Assembly: GCF_016808335.1 (NCBI RefSeq)
Contig: NC_053149.1
Span: 34,828,078 to 34,892,077 of the forward strand
Source: Panicum virgatum
Lineage: Eukaryota; Streptophyta; Magnoliopsida; Poales; Poaceae
Length of the DNA: 64,000 nucleotides
Direction: 5' to 3'
Positions 43,073 to 55,132 of the stretch are shown here, piece after piece (the stretch's first letter is position 1; each line of letters opens with the position of its first letter). A program made the translations under genes and the position numbers. Under the pieces are notes generated by a model. It was not told where the DNA came from and did not search any database. It saw only the letters and a program-made list of their open reading frames with translations.

Positions 43073-46000
43073 ATGACCACTTTTGCTTTCAGCACCATGA
43101 CGCCTCCCAGAGGCGCCACCTTCATCTTCGGTTCGTGGGTCTGCATTGCCAATGGTTCAGGCAGCTTCGATAGCCACTTAACCAACTCTCCCACGCCGAA
43201 GAGCTCCATGTCGGAAGACTCCAACAAGCTCGCCAGATCTCATGATAGTGGCGTTATGTTGCTTCCCGACCTTGCTAAGGAGATCGAGCCGAAACTCGAA
43301 AACAACTCGAGTTCTACTCGGACTCAGATTGATCTCAAACCGAAATCCACTCAGATTGGGACTCTTATCGTGCAACCCGTCTTTGGTTTGCGCAATTCAT
43401 CATCCTATGAAAATAGCTTGGATCGCCTACTTCACGTCGAAAACCAATCAGCCACCGCTAGCCGGGAGGCACCCATTTTTGACGTTTACCCAGATCCAGT
43501 CGAGTCACCTCAAGACAGCCTGGATTTCATCACCAATGTGCTGGCTAAGATGCAACTCAAATCTTGATGAGGTCATACCCTCGCAGAACTACTCGACAAC
43601 CTGTGAGAAGTCGCCAGCATTGATGATCTCCCGTTTCAACATGGCACTCCCCTCGAAACTGAGAGGGAAACTGGCTCCGGTGGAACTGTCCTAGCTGATT
43701 ACGAATCAGACCTGGAAAGCTTCTCTCACGAGCATTTGGTTTCAGTAATCATCCAGCCCGGAGGTGCTCCAAGCCACCATGATCCAAACGAAGCCTTGGT
43801 TCAGATCTCAGCAGACAACCTGACCCAAGACACTCCAGCTAATGAAGAAGGAAGTCACTCATACAGCCCGCAGGGAAAGGAATCAATGCAAAGAAGTGCG
43901 CAGGACTCGTGCGGCCGAACGTGCTCATCTCCCGCCACGCAATCTCAACAACGAATTCAACAATGCTGCAGATCCCACCAATCGCCGCAATGACAGAAGC
44001 AACCCTGCGACTCATGACGATGGCCCAGAATCTCGAGTTGGAACGAGTCATAAATCTCACCAAAAATGTTGTTGAACAACTTGAGAGACAGAACCCCCTG
44101 TCCTCACTTCACGGTACGCGATCAAGGGCTACCGCAACAGCAATACCTCAAGCAAGCCATACCCCCGGAGGCCACCAGCGTTAACAACAGCAGGAACAGC
44201 GGAACCGAAGAAACCAAGAGGATCAGGAAGCTGCGAGTAGTCATCGCCCCAGAGGTGGCCAACCACAAGCAAATCAAGCTCCTATCCCTCAGCCAAACCG
44301 CAACAACAACAATCGTGGGAACAACAAGGAAGAGGTAGCCGATTCCATTGTGGACGCACAGGACATCATCAACGCAAGACGCAGAGCGCAACCTACGGAC
44401 AACTCCAACAACTTCCAAGCCCTGAGCAAGGCTTTCGACAACATTGAGTACCCGAAGGATTTCAAGCCTACGAACATCCAAAAGTACGACGGTAAGCAAG
44501 ACTCTGCTCAATGGTTACACTTATACTCGACTGCTATTAGTGTTGCAGGGGGAGACACCAACACCAAGGTCCTCTACCTCCCGATGGCCCTAGAGGCCGC
44601 ACCCCTCATGTGGCTCGAAAGCTTGGCGCATGAGTCAATCCACTCAAGGGAAGACCTCAAGAAGGCGTTCATTGACAACTTCCAAGGGTCGCTACATTGA
44701 GTAGCTACTCGTCATGCCCTACCCATGATCAAGCAGGAGCAAGGCGAGTCGATCAGATCCTACGTCAAGCGCTTCTTCGACACAAGAGCCACCATCCCCA
44801 ATGTCGCCGCCGCCGACGTCATCGACTATTTCCAGAGCGGCATCACCGTCTAGTCACTATACCGCGACTTTGGGCATAATCGGCCCAAAACGGTGATAGA
44901 TCTACATGACATGATGCAGCGCTGGGTAGATGAAGAGGAGCAAGAACGCAGTCACTTTCCCCGCTGCAACAATGACAACAACGGGAAGCGCCACAACGAC
45001 CATGGAGGGCCCAGCAACTAGCAGGATCCTACGCGTAAGCATAAGCCTGACGACACTGTCGGCACTATGGATCGCACACCGCGTGGTAAGAAGGGTAACA
45101 AACCGCAGGACCAGTTCGACAAGTTACTTCACAACAAAAGATGTCCAATCCACCCCAAGAGCAATCACTCGATGTGGGAGTGCATGTCCAGCGCAAATCC
45201 TTCCAGTCGGCATCTGCAACTGCTCCAAAGAAAGAACAAGACAAAGATGATGAAGATGACAAGAAAGACCATGATGGTTTCCAATATCAGCAAAATGTCG
45301 TCAACATCATATTTGGAGGAGATTCTAGCTTCTCCAAGCGAGCTCAGAAGCACCTACTCAGAGAGATCCTCTCAGTCGAACCAGCAATTCAGAGGCCACT
45401 CAAATATAGCGAGGTCCCCATTACCTTCTCCAGGGAGGATCAGTGGACCAGCTTCTCTGAACCTGGAAAGTTCCCGCTAGTACTCGATCCAGTCGTTCAG
45501 GGCTCCAAGATTACTCGAGTACTCATCGACGGCGGAAGTGGCCTCAACCTGATCTTTGCAAGCACACTGGTAAAGATGGCCTTAATTATATGAGCCTGCT
45601 TACTCCAAGCAAGGCTCCGTTCTACGGCATCGTCCCCGAAAATTCCTCTACTCCAATTGGCTCGGTTACCCTCCCAGTCACATTTGGTACAGAACAGAAC
45701 TTCCGGATAGAGTACATCAAATTCGAAGTAGCCAACTTCGAGTCCTCTTATCATGCTATCTTGGGAAGACCTGCACTAGCCAAGTTCATGGCAGTGCCGC
45801 ACTATGTCTACCTGCTCCTCAAGATGCCAGGCAACACAGGAGTCCTTTCACTACGGGGAGACCTCCTCATGTCTTTCGAGTGCGACAAGGAAGCAATAGA
45901 TCATGCTTCTACCATTCGGGTTCCTAGCTCTGTCAGTGAAATACTCATTGTCGCTAAAGAACTCTCACCCATGGAGTCGATGCCTTCCAAGAAGCCAAGC

Positions 46001-49000
46001 CAATCATCGGTTAAACCAACCAATGGTGTGGGCACCAAGACTATCCAACTACAAGAGGGAGACGACTCCAAAACAGCCATTATCAGAGCAGGACCGAGTG
46101 ACAAATAGGAACTCGAGCTCGTCAACTTCCTTAGGGCCAACCGAGACGTATTCGCGTGGAAACTAGTGGATATGCCAGGGGTGCCCAAGGAGTTGATCGA
46201 GCATTCCTTGAAGGTTGACCCTAAAGCAACACCAAAAAAGCAACGGTTACGGCGGTTCTCACCAGACAAGTGAGAAGCCATCAAGAAAGAGCTGGCAAAA
46301 CTACTCGCAGCTGGATTCATCAAGGAAGTCTACCACCCTGATTGGTTGGCCAACCCTGTGATAGTCCAGAAGAAGAACAACAACGAGTGGAGGATGTGCG
46401 TCGACTACACTGATCTAAGCAAGCATTGCCCGAAGGATCCTTTCGAGCTACCACGTATTGATCAAGTAATCGACTCGACAGCAGGATGTGTCCTATTATC
46501 CTTCCTCGACTGCTACTCACCTTATCATCAGATCGCCCTAAAAGAAGAAGACCAAATCAAGATGGCCTTCATCACCCCTTACAGGGCATACGCCCACAAG
46601 ACCATGTCATTGGGGTTGAAGAATGCTGGCGCTACTTACCAGCGTGCGATACATTTGTGCTTCTCCGACCAGCTACATCGCAATGTTGAAGCCTATGTTG
46701 ACGACGTCGTTGTCAAAACGAATACCCAGGATCAATTCATCACTGACCTAGAAGAGACCTTCAACAGCCTACGAAAATTCCGCTGGAAGCTCAACCCAAC
46801 CAAGTGCATCTTTGGAGTACCCTCTGTAAAACTACTCGGATTCATCGTCAGAAACCGAGGAATTGAAGCTAACCCAGGGAAGATCAATGCCATCATGGCC
46901 ATGGACGCCCCAGCTACCATCAAGGACGTCCAGAAGCTTACAGGCTGCATGGCAGCCTTAAATCGATTCTTGTCCAGGCTTGGCGAACGGGGATTACCCT
47001 TCTTCAAACTCCTAAAGCGACAAGATAAATTTGAGTGGACTACAGAAGCCGCGGAAGCACTCGAGAATCTCAAGCATCATCTCCAGTCACCGCCGATTCT
47101 AATAGCCCCACTACCCAGTGAGGAATTACTCCTCTACATCACTGCGACTACCCATGTAGTCAGTACGGCGATAGTAGTCGAACGCCCGGAGGAAGGCCAT
47201 GCTTACGGTGTCCAGAGACCAGTCTACTTCATCAGCGAAGTACTCTCTGAATCAAAGGTTAGATATCCATTAATTCAGAAACTTCTGTATGGAATTCTAA
47301 TCACCTCCAGGAAGCTCCGGCATTACTTCGACTAATACAAGATCTCAGTCATAACTGACTTCCCATTGCGGGATATACTCCACAATCGGGATGCCACTGG
47401 ACGAATCTCAAAGTGGGCAGTTGAACTGGGAGCTTTGGAAATCAACTTCAAGCCAAGAACAGCAATCAAGTCATAGGCACTAGTCGACTTCTTGGCTGAA
47501 TGGCGGGAAAATCAAATTCCAGCACCCTAGAGCATTCCAGAGCATTGGGTGATGTACTTCGATGGCTCACTCAAGATCGATGGAGGCGGCGTAGGAGTTT
47601 TGTTCATCTCCCCCAAGGGAGAACAATTGAAGTATGTGTTCCAAATCTTGTTCAAGGTCTCCAACAATGAAGCTGAATACGAGGCATTGCTAAACGGCCT
47701 CCGACTAGCAGTATCGCTCGGCATCAAGCGACTACTTGTCTACGGCGATTCTCTACTCGTCGTTCAACAAGTCAATAAAGAATGGGACGTCAACAAGGAT
47801 ACAATGGACGCATACATTGCAGAAATCAGAAAGCTCGAAAACGAGTTCTCAGGATTGGAAATCCACCACGTCGATCGCAACAACAACATGGGAGCTGATG
47901 TCCTCTCCAAACTTGGGTCCACTCAAGCAGCTGTTCCACCAGGAGTTTTTGTCCATGAACTTCACCACCCATCAGTCAAGGTACAAAGCCAACAAGCCAC
48001 TGACACGGAGGCCCCGGCCACAATTAGAGAAGTGCTGATGATTGATGAAGATTGGCGAACTCAGTTTATTGATTTCATCAAGGAATTCAAGCCTCCACCA
48101 CATGTTTTTCCTAAAAGCGCTGAAGCTGCCCGCATCACCAGGCGCAGCAAGGGTTTCGTCCTCGTTGGCGACAACCTATACAAGCGCTCTGCTTCAGGCA
48201 TCCTCATGAAGTGTGTTACCCTTGAAGAAGGTAAAGACATCCTCCGAGAAATACACGAAGGAGTTTGTGGCAACCATGCTACATCAAGGACACTAGTCGG
48301 CAAGGCGTATAGGTCAGGATTCTTCTGGCCAACAGCTGTCTCGGATGCAGAAGACCTGGTCAGACGGTGTCCTGGCTGCCAATTCTTTGGCAAGAAGACT
48401 CACATCCCAGCACACAACTTGATAACAATCCCTCCATCATGGCCGTTCGCCTGTTGTAGTTTGGACATGATCGGACCATTAACCGTCGCTCCAGGAGGAT
48501 TCAATCATGTGCTGGTAGCAGTTGACAAGTTCACCAAGTGGATCGAGTACAAGCCCATCGTCAAGATCTCATTAGATAGAGCAGTGGACTTCATCTCTGA
48601 CATTATCCATCGGTTTGGTTTTCCTCAAACCATTATTACAGATCTTGGCTCCAACTTCACGTCACAATCTTTTTGTGATTTTTGTGACAACTCTTGCATT
48701 GAGGTCAAATATGCTTTAGTAGATCATCCTCGGGCAAATGGACAAGTTGAGTGCATCAATGGTCTAGTACTCGATGGCTTGAAGAAAATACTCTATGATG
48801 CCAACACCAAGAAAGGTGGCAAATGGATTCAAGAACTACCTCATGTAGTCTGGGGGCTGCGAACCCAGCCTAGCAAAGCAACTGGACAATCTCCTTTCTT
48901 CCTCACTTATGGGTCGGAGGTTATACTACCCGCGGATATCATGTGGAGATCTCCAAGAGTAGAAGCTTATCAAGAAGGAGAAGTAGATGAAGCTTGACAA

Positions 49001-49301
49001 CTTGAGTTAGATTCAGTCGAAGAAGTCAGAATCAATGCTTTAACACAATCGGCTACATATCTTCAAGGAGTCCTATGTTATTATGATCGCAATGTCCAGC
49101 AAAGATCTTTCAATATTGGAGATCTAGTACTTCACCGGATTCAGGATGAGACAGGACTGCACAAGTTAAATTCTAGATGAGAAGGTCCCTAAATCGTAAC
49201 TAAGGTTACAAGACCAGGTTCATATAGAATCACTGATGCAGATGGTAATGAGGTACCGAATTCCTGGAACATTGAGCACTTGCGCAAGTTCTATCCTTGA
49301 T
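43073..49301 (+). pseudogene. gypsy gag-pol polyprotein, broken
   Basis: Gag begins at ATG 43073 and runs open to 43567. A conserved gag block lies at 44350-44700 (IQKYDGKQDSAQWLHLY). The protease signature VLIDGGSG has its Asp at 45528-45530. Reverse transcriptase (46346-47335) has the YVDD catalytic box at 46694-46705. The first RNase H ends near 47335; a second RNase H starts at 47549 (MYFDGS, later EAEYEAL, GDSLL and GADVLSKL). Integrase has an HHCC-like zinc region (about 48255-48380) and catalytic Asp (48464-48466), Asp (48641-48643) and Glu (48749-48751), the last two 35 residues apart. The C-terminal domain runs to a stop near 49301. Breaks seen: stops at 44698-44700, 44851-44853, about 45019, 46106-46108, 46270-46272, 47333-47335 and 48995-48997, and a one-base shift near 45573. 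It cannot give a working polyprotein. Confidence 0.92.
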
Positions 49302-49439
49302 CCAAGCAGCTTAGTGGTGTCAGTTGATTTCCTTAATAAAGTAAGGATCCTTATTGTCATATCGACTACATTAAAGGCAATTTGACGGCATCACCAGTTC
49401 AGGATAAGTTTACACAGTTTTCCATCAGGACAACTACAC

Positions 49440-49990
49440 AAGCCGCATCCTTTCCCTTAATATAAGGGCACAACCTACTCGCCTAGCTCGAGAAGGTGTA
49501 TGGATACCTTTACTAGTTTTCCTTCTTGGGTAACTCGACAGAGTTCATCCTCATAGGTCAACTATAAGGAACTCCAGCCTTGCTATAAAGGCAAAACTAC
49601 TCGCTCGCTCAAGTATGTTATGGATACTACTGCATTTTGTCCATCTTAGGCAACCCAACGGGGTTCGCCCTAACAGGTCAATCTTAGTAGTTACACCAGT
49701 CTATAAGTTAGACACCTTACTCGCCTCGCTCGAGTAAGCCTTGGATATCCCTATGACATTTACATCTTGGGCAACCCAACGGGGTTCATACCTAACAGTT
49801 TTGTCTTACGGATTACTCCAGTCCTTGGTAAGGACACACTACTCGCCTGATCGAGTAGTTTTATGGATATCTTTACAAGTTTTTCCTATTTGGATAGTCC
49901 GACGGGATTCATCCTAACTGATTAACTTTAAGGATTACTCCATGCGGTATTTTACTCGACTTATCGACTAGTTCATACTTATCCTATGGT
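49440..49990. repeat. 120-bp repeats, diverged, inverted relative to 36230-36995
   Basis: Copies of a CTACTCGCCTxGCTCGAG-like phrase fall near 49473, 49598, 49720 and 49838. Each is followed by a CAACCCAACGGGGTTC-like phrase, the reverse of the repeat in the pol-less element. Copies are more diverged here. Confidence 0.8.
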
Positions 49991-50509
49991 ATCAGATTAT
50001 GCTTCTGAAGACACACCAACAGGATACAAGCTATGTACAATGACAAGAGCTCACTGAAGATTATAAGAGTTGTTACAAGCAGTCTACTCTGCCATGTTCT
50101 TCAGAATTTCCTCCGCAATCACTTCTGATTCCTTACAATATTCTCAGAATTTCTCATCAGAGCAATTGGGAGCTATTCCTTTAGCTATCGGAGCTAAATT
50201 AAACTAAGGCAAGTATGACTTGACAACTCCTATCATGTGGGTTAGATAATTCTTGGAAGTAGCCATCATAACATCAAAAAATTTCTGGGGAGCTTCTTCC
50301 AAACACTCCACCAAGGACTTGCTACTTGACGACTCTTCTTCAGTATCAAACACATCCACAAGAGCTTGAGCTACTGCTATTAGTCGAGTATGGTCTTTCA
50401 GAGAACCTGATGGGAAGATATCTCATATATTGATATAACAAAGCAAAATCTGGACAAAAGATCGAGTGCTTACAGGCTTGGGCAGTCTACAATTGCTTCT
50501 GAAGTATGG

Positions 50510-52383
50510 AATTTTCTTCTTGAAGCTTTGATCTTTCTTCCTCAAGATTCTTAATCTGGCGCTTCATGTCACAAATCTCCAGATGATGCTGCTGACTTGC
50601 TTCATAAAGTTTGTTCCGAGTAGCAAGGGCTTCATCCAGTCATTTGGCAATCATGATCTTTTGCTCCTCTAAGATCTTCCGATTGTCTACAGTCTTATAT
50701 AAAGTATGAGACTTCAAGAAAGATCGATTGGGTTCATCCTGAGACATACAAGGCGAATCTGGTCAGACATCAACAACTACTAGACAAAGACAAGTAGTGG
50801 CAGAAGACTCACCTTGGTGAATTTAAAGCTCCACTGCATACAATCTGCAAGTTTCTTCATATTGTCTAGAGACAACAGTGGATCATCAAATAGTTCCTTT
50901 CCCAACTCTTCTTGGGCTGACTGAGACATAGACTGGAATGGTACCAGTCGAACGGAAGGACCTTTTGACCCTTCTGCTCAACTACTCCCAGATCCACCAG
51001 CTTTGGAAGCTCCTTCAGCAGCCGCAGGAGTATCAGATGTCTCAGCTGTGTCTTCACTCGGGAAACTAGCAGCCGGGGTCTCGATCAACCCAATTATAGG
51101 TGAATCGGGGGCTGATCGACTAGTTTCTTTCGAACCACTCGACACCCAGTTGTGGAAGTCTTAGACTTGATCTTTCTCATGCGCCGAAAGATGTTAGACC
51201 CTAGCCAAGCAAGATTCTGAATAAGAAAGCTGAGGCAAACAGGATACAATCAACAAAATATTATATACTTACTCGCTGGCATCGAGACGAGGAACCTTCC
51301 TCTGCAACATTGATCCGGGAGCCACCTTCCGTTTCTTGCTGTCGTCAGAATCAGCATTTGCTGAAGTCGGAGGCATAGAATACCAGAATTTATATTCTTC
51401 TGCAGAAAGAAGCCAATACTTAGTCAGAAGTCAAAAAATGGTTAACTATAAGTACTCGACATGGTATCCAAAGCACGTACCCAGGCATTCTCGGGAGGAT
51501 TTTGTGCCGAGAAGAGTGTTGGAAGCGTTAAAAACTTGTCGAAGTTATCGAGTACTTTGCAGCATCTCTTTACTACTTCAGACTGAGCCATTGGTTCTGA
51601 GGACATCCTAGTGGGATCCTGCGTACCTTCATATCTAAAGGCAGGATGCTTTAGCAGCTGGAGAGGCTGCGTACGGCGACTGATAAATGAGAAGACCCCA
51701 TGATCTCCAGTGACTCCTTTTTTCTTAATAATGGCAACCGCACAAAGAATGGCTTCAACTTGCTTGCCACCAGGTCCTCTACTCGACCAACTCTCCTGGA
51801 CTTGGGGGGCACTAGTAGTCCTTTCTGGAAGTGGGGATTCAAAGTTCCCAACATGGAACCAGAATTTCTTCCATTCGGCTCCTTCACCCGCCGGATCATA
51901 AGCCAAGTACTCGCCTCGGTTCTCAGGACGGAGTAACAATTCACATCCCTCGACAACGGCGGGATTGGTGGCATTAGGGATTGGAATAAGGAAGAAGAAA
52001 TGTTGGAAAAGGTGGAAATGGGGGAGAATTCCAAGGAATGCCTCACAGAAATGAGTGAAAATTGAAAGATGCCAGATGGATTGGGGAGTGAGATGGTGTA
52101 ATTGTATTTCCCAAAACTAAAGAAGTCTATAGAAAAATTCTGACACGGGAAGAGTGAGACCACGTTCTACAAAATTGCGAAACATAACGGTCTCAAGAGT
52201 ACCTTCCATAGGGTAATCTTCTCCTTCACCAGTGCGCCATTGGCTCACGCCCTGCTCTTGGAGGAGACCCATACTCTCCAACTCCTGGACCAGTGATTCA
52301 GACATCTTGCTTTTACGCCAACCTATGGACATATTGGCGATCGTTCCCTCTTCAATCTTGGACTTGTTCTTCTTGGGAGCCAT
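50510..52383 (-). pseudogene. antisense multi-exon gene, Transposase_28-like, in the full-length element
   Basis: On the minus strand the frame starts MAPKKNKSKIEEG at 52383 and aligns with the antisense gene at 32500 in the pol-less relative (QWRTGEGEDYP versus QWRPALGKDRPY; FVERGLTLPVSEFF versus FERGLGLPSSFFF). After a frame change near 52110 it continues with LHHLTPQSIWHLSIF and HFCEAFLGILPHF to about 51442. Later, less clear pieces extend to about 50510, where the sequence again looks coiled-coil-coding. A TATAAA on the minus strand (52519-52524) lies about 135 bp upstream of the start. Function unknown; the gene is broken here. Confidence 0.65.
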
Positions 52384-52518
52384 CTCGCAGTCACGAGTTT
52401 TCGCTCGGGGGCTACGAGAGGGGCTTTTGGATTTTGACTGAGAAGAGACAAATGTGAATCTGAGTTTGACGGCGGCCAGGAGTTCAAGGGGTAAAACCCT
52501 TGGAAATTTTCAATCGGC

Positions 52519-52524
52519 TTTATA
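52519..52524 (-). promoter_or_regulatory. TATA box of antisense gene
   Basis: TATAAA on the minus strand, placed like the TATA boxes of the other two antisense genes (32326 and 59129). Confidence 0.45.
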
Positions 52525-53001
52525 CGGTCTTCAAGAGCAATTTTGTGAATATTTCAGATGCCAACTGATTCTTTCCTTCTCAGGGAAGTTTTTAGTTTTT
52601 GCCACGAGTTTACATTGATTCTTAAATCTAAATGGAGGAATTTAAATTCAAGACTCGGGGGCTGCGGGATATGTGTATCAGAGATTTATTTTTCAAATTT
52701 ATTGGAAAATAAAGAAGGAAAAAAGACTGAAGTGACCCTCAGCCTGATTCTGCGATTCAACCTAAGGCTCGGGGCTACTCCATATGGAGCGCGAGTACTT
52801 CGCGCACCATATATGATCAAGATTTTAGGGCTTGAGCACCTCACAGCCTCGGAGCAACCACGAGTACTTGGGGAACTACTCGGCGCATCATAAGGAAGAC
52901 CCAGAAGCAACTAGAAGGATGTTCTGACTACTTGAAGTACTCGGAGACTCCGTCCAAGTACTCGACGCCTGCAGGACTCGGCTACAAAGAGCTCAGGGGC
53001 T

Positions 53002-53416
53002 TGTCAGACCTAGGACAACGGGACTGCTCATAGGCATAGAATGTTCTAGAGTAAGGAATAGCTTATGGATGTACCTCACCTCTTTTGTAACTACCCGAAT
53101 AGGCGTAGTACTAGCTGCAGTACAAGGAAACTACCCGATCGTGTTGTGGAAGGACTCCAACTATACTTAGCTAGGACTTTCCGTGTAACTCTGTCAGCCC
53201 GGATATATAAGGGCGGGCAGGGACCCCCTCGAAACACATCTACACCTAAGGCAATACAAACCACCACACAGGACGTAGGGTATTACGCAACTCGCGGCCC
53301 GAACCTGTCTAAATCTTTGTGTTCCTTGCACCATCGAGTTCCAGAGCTGTCGATCCCTACCTACAAACCCTACTGCTAAAGGTATCCCTGAGCAGGCTTG
53401 GCGGTAAACACCGACA
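53002..53416 (+). repeat. 3' LTR of the full-length gypsy element
   Basis: TGTCAGACCT to CACCGACA, 415 bp, preceded by the polypurine tract and followed by GTATC. Confidence 0.94.
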
Positions 53417-53656
53417 GTATCCTTGAGCAGGCTTGGCGGTAAACACCGACAGTGTCCGTTTTGGGTCAAATTTGGATATGTTGTACCTGAGATCAAATAT
53501 ATAGCAAAACTTGTGGAACTCATTCGATATAATGGTTATGGCATGATTATGTCCTATGTTTCATGAAATCAGGCGGACCGTTGACGGCGAAAATCACCGA
53601 TATCGACCGCCAACAACCACCACAACAAGGCAACAACTCTGCTTCTACCTGGCATC

Positions 53657-54568
53657 CAGGCCCGGCTCTTGGCCTAGGCGAGAGGGGCGACCGCCTAGGG
53701 CCCACGACCGAGGGGGCCCATGATCAAATATGTATACACCGATAGATATAGGTCTGGTGGCTTATCGCTCAATCGGTCGGCAATCTGGAGCAGGTGGCTC
53801 GATCGCTCGGCTCCGCAAACCACACGGGAAAGAACTGAAACATCGCGCGTCGGCTTCGCAGACTTTACTTATTTCTTTTGGCCGCCGTTGCCCGACTGGT
53901 TCATGGTGTCCGCCTGCCGGCCTGCTTCAGCACTCACTCATGATTTATCCCCTTCACCAACCACCGCAGTAGCACTTTGCAATCAGCAACAACAAATCGG
54001 TGAGTAACTAAACTAATCCACTACTTCATGTTCGTGTTTGCGGTGGATACGTAAATTTCTATGTTTAAACTTCTAATTACACTATTTATTTACCTTAATA
54101 ATTTAGGTGTTAGAATTTTACCTAAGAAGTATCTGTCGCGATCGCAAAGAAAAGGGAAAAAAAGGAAACAAGATGATTAAATGGTTGAGGTCAACTATAT
54201 TACAAGGAAGATTAAATGGTTTGGCTATGTCCAGCATCGAGAACGACATCTGGACGTGCTCAATTTGGACCCTATTATTAATGATTTTGCATCAAGAAAT
54301 GACCCGGAGGAGTTTCTTTGTGAATGATTGATGTATTATTGTTTATAAAGTATTGAAGATAATTATACTAGCACTTTTTGCCGTTCTTTTAGTTTGTACA
54401 ATCCATTTTTTTGTACTATAGATAATATTCTTCAAAAATTAAATCTTTGCATTAATACTGCTAGCTTTTTGTATCATGTTACAAATAAAAAAATTTAACC
54501 TAAAGAGCCCATAGCGTCTGGTTTGGTCTGGTTCGCTCCAGGGCCCTCGAAATCGTAGGGCCGGCCCT
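53657..54568 (+). mobile_element. small hAT element with transposase remnant
   Basis: The left end, AGGCCCGGCTCT, is an imperfect inverse (10 of 12) of the right end, AGGGCCGGCCCT. The flanks share TGGCATC: CTGGCATC on the left and ATGGCATC on the right, an 8-bp hAT-type target duplication with one change. Inside, at about 54185-54331, are remains of the C-terminal dimerisation region of a hAT transposase. Too short to be autonomous. Confidence 0.72.
54185..54331 (+). pseudogene. hAT transposase C-terminal relic
   Basis: The frame reads GRLNGLAMSSIEND; after a one-base shift it continues as LDVLNLDPIINDFASRND and ends. This resembles the end of the hAT dimerisation domain of plant zinc-finger MYM-type transposases (LNGLAMLSIEND, then INDFASRNARR). 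Confidence 0.65.
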
Positions 54569-55132
54569 ATGGCATCTGGTCGTTGGATCCGTCACTCTGT
54601 ATCCCCTCCACAGATCAAATCCTCCACCTACACGTGCGTTCACATCTGTGGCGGTGCGCGGTGCCCTGAGTAGCACTGGCGTGCTGCCTCGAGGAACGGC
54701 GGTGGCGGCAGAGGAGGAGGGCGACTGCCGCGGTCTCGAGGACCGAAGGCGATGCTTGGACCCCCAAGACAACAGCGGAACCCAAGACGGATACTAATGC
54801 CACAAGGAGCATCTCACTAATGAGGTTGCATTGAGTTTATCGTTTCATGCTTGTTCCCTGCTAATTGATGATAATTTCTTTTTACATTCATCATGCGTTT
54901 ATTCTCTGATGTTGGACCATTTGCAAAAGAATCAATTTAGTTTGTATTCAGTTTAGATGACAACATATGGTAACTAATTAGAGCATAGAACCTGATACAA
55001 ATTTGCTTAGGCATTTGAAGTAGAAGCTAAGGCTGATGTACTCGTATGTGAGTTAGGCATTTTAAAAATGCATTGTATCCATGTTCTGGAATGCACGCAA
55101 TTCAGTTTCCCTTGATGCTTGGTACTACTTTT
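54569..55132. other. host sequence, no gene called
   Basis: The left part is GC-rich, with 65- and 90-residue chance frames on the minus strand; the right part is AT-rich. Nothing recognised. Confidence 0.4.

Larger units (their letters stand above)
42624..53416 (+). mobile_element. full-length Ty3/gypsy element, Tat lineage, 10.8 kb, innermost
   Basis: Two 415-bp LTRs (42624-43038 and 53002-53416), a GTATC target duplication (42619-42623 and 53417-53421), a primer-binding site and a polypurine tract (about 52986-53001, GCTCAGGGGCT) are all present. Domain order is gag, protease, reverse transcriptase, RNase H, a second RNase H, integrase, the Ty3/gypsy order; the second RNase H points to the Tat lineage. 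After pol come the 120-bp repeats and an antisense gene. Many stops and shifts make it inactive. LTRs differ at about 28 sites by eye (near 7%). Confidence 0.93.
42237..53451 (+). mobile_element. solo LTR of the gypsy family, middle shell of the nest
   Basis: It starts TGTTAGACCCGGGG at 42237 and ends CACCGACA at 53451, split at 42623/53422 by the full-length element. The pieces add up to 417 bp, the length of the LTRs inside. Flanking pentamers are GTTTC (42232-42236) and GTGTC (53452-53456), a target duplication with one change. A full-length element of the same family later inserted into this solo LTR. Confidence 0.87.
40931..53615 (-). mobile_element. solo LTR, outermost shell of a three-level nest
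   Basis: The left end is TATTGGC (family end TGTTGGC with one change) and the right end CGCCAACA. Both flanks carry ACCAC (40926-40930 and 53616-53620), an exact 5-bp target duplication. The LTR itself is 40931-42236 plus 53457-53615, about 1,465 bp, without internal region. It is related, in opposite orientation, to the solo LTR at 56651-58315: both hold the same segments, such as GTCCGTCCTTTGTAGTCCAC. It is split by the solo LTR at 42237-53451. Confidence 0.85.
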
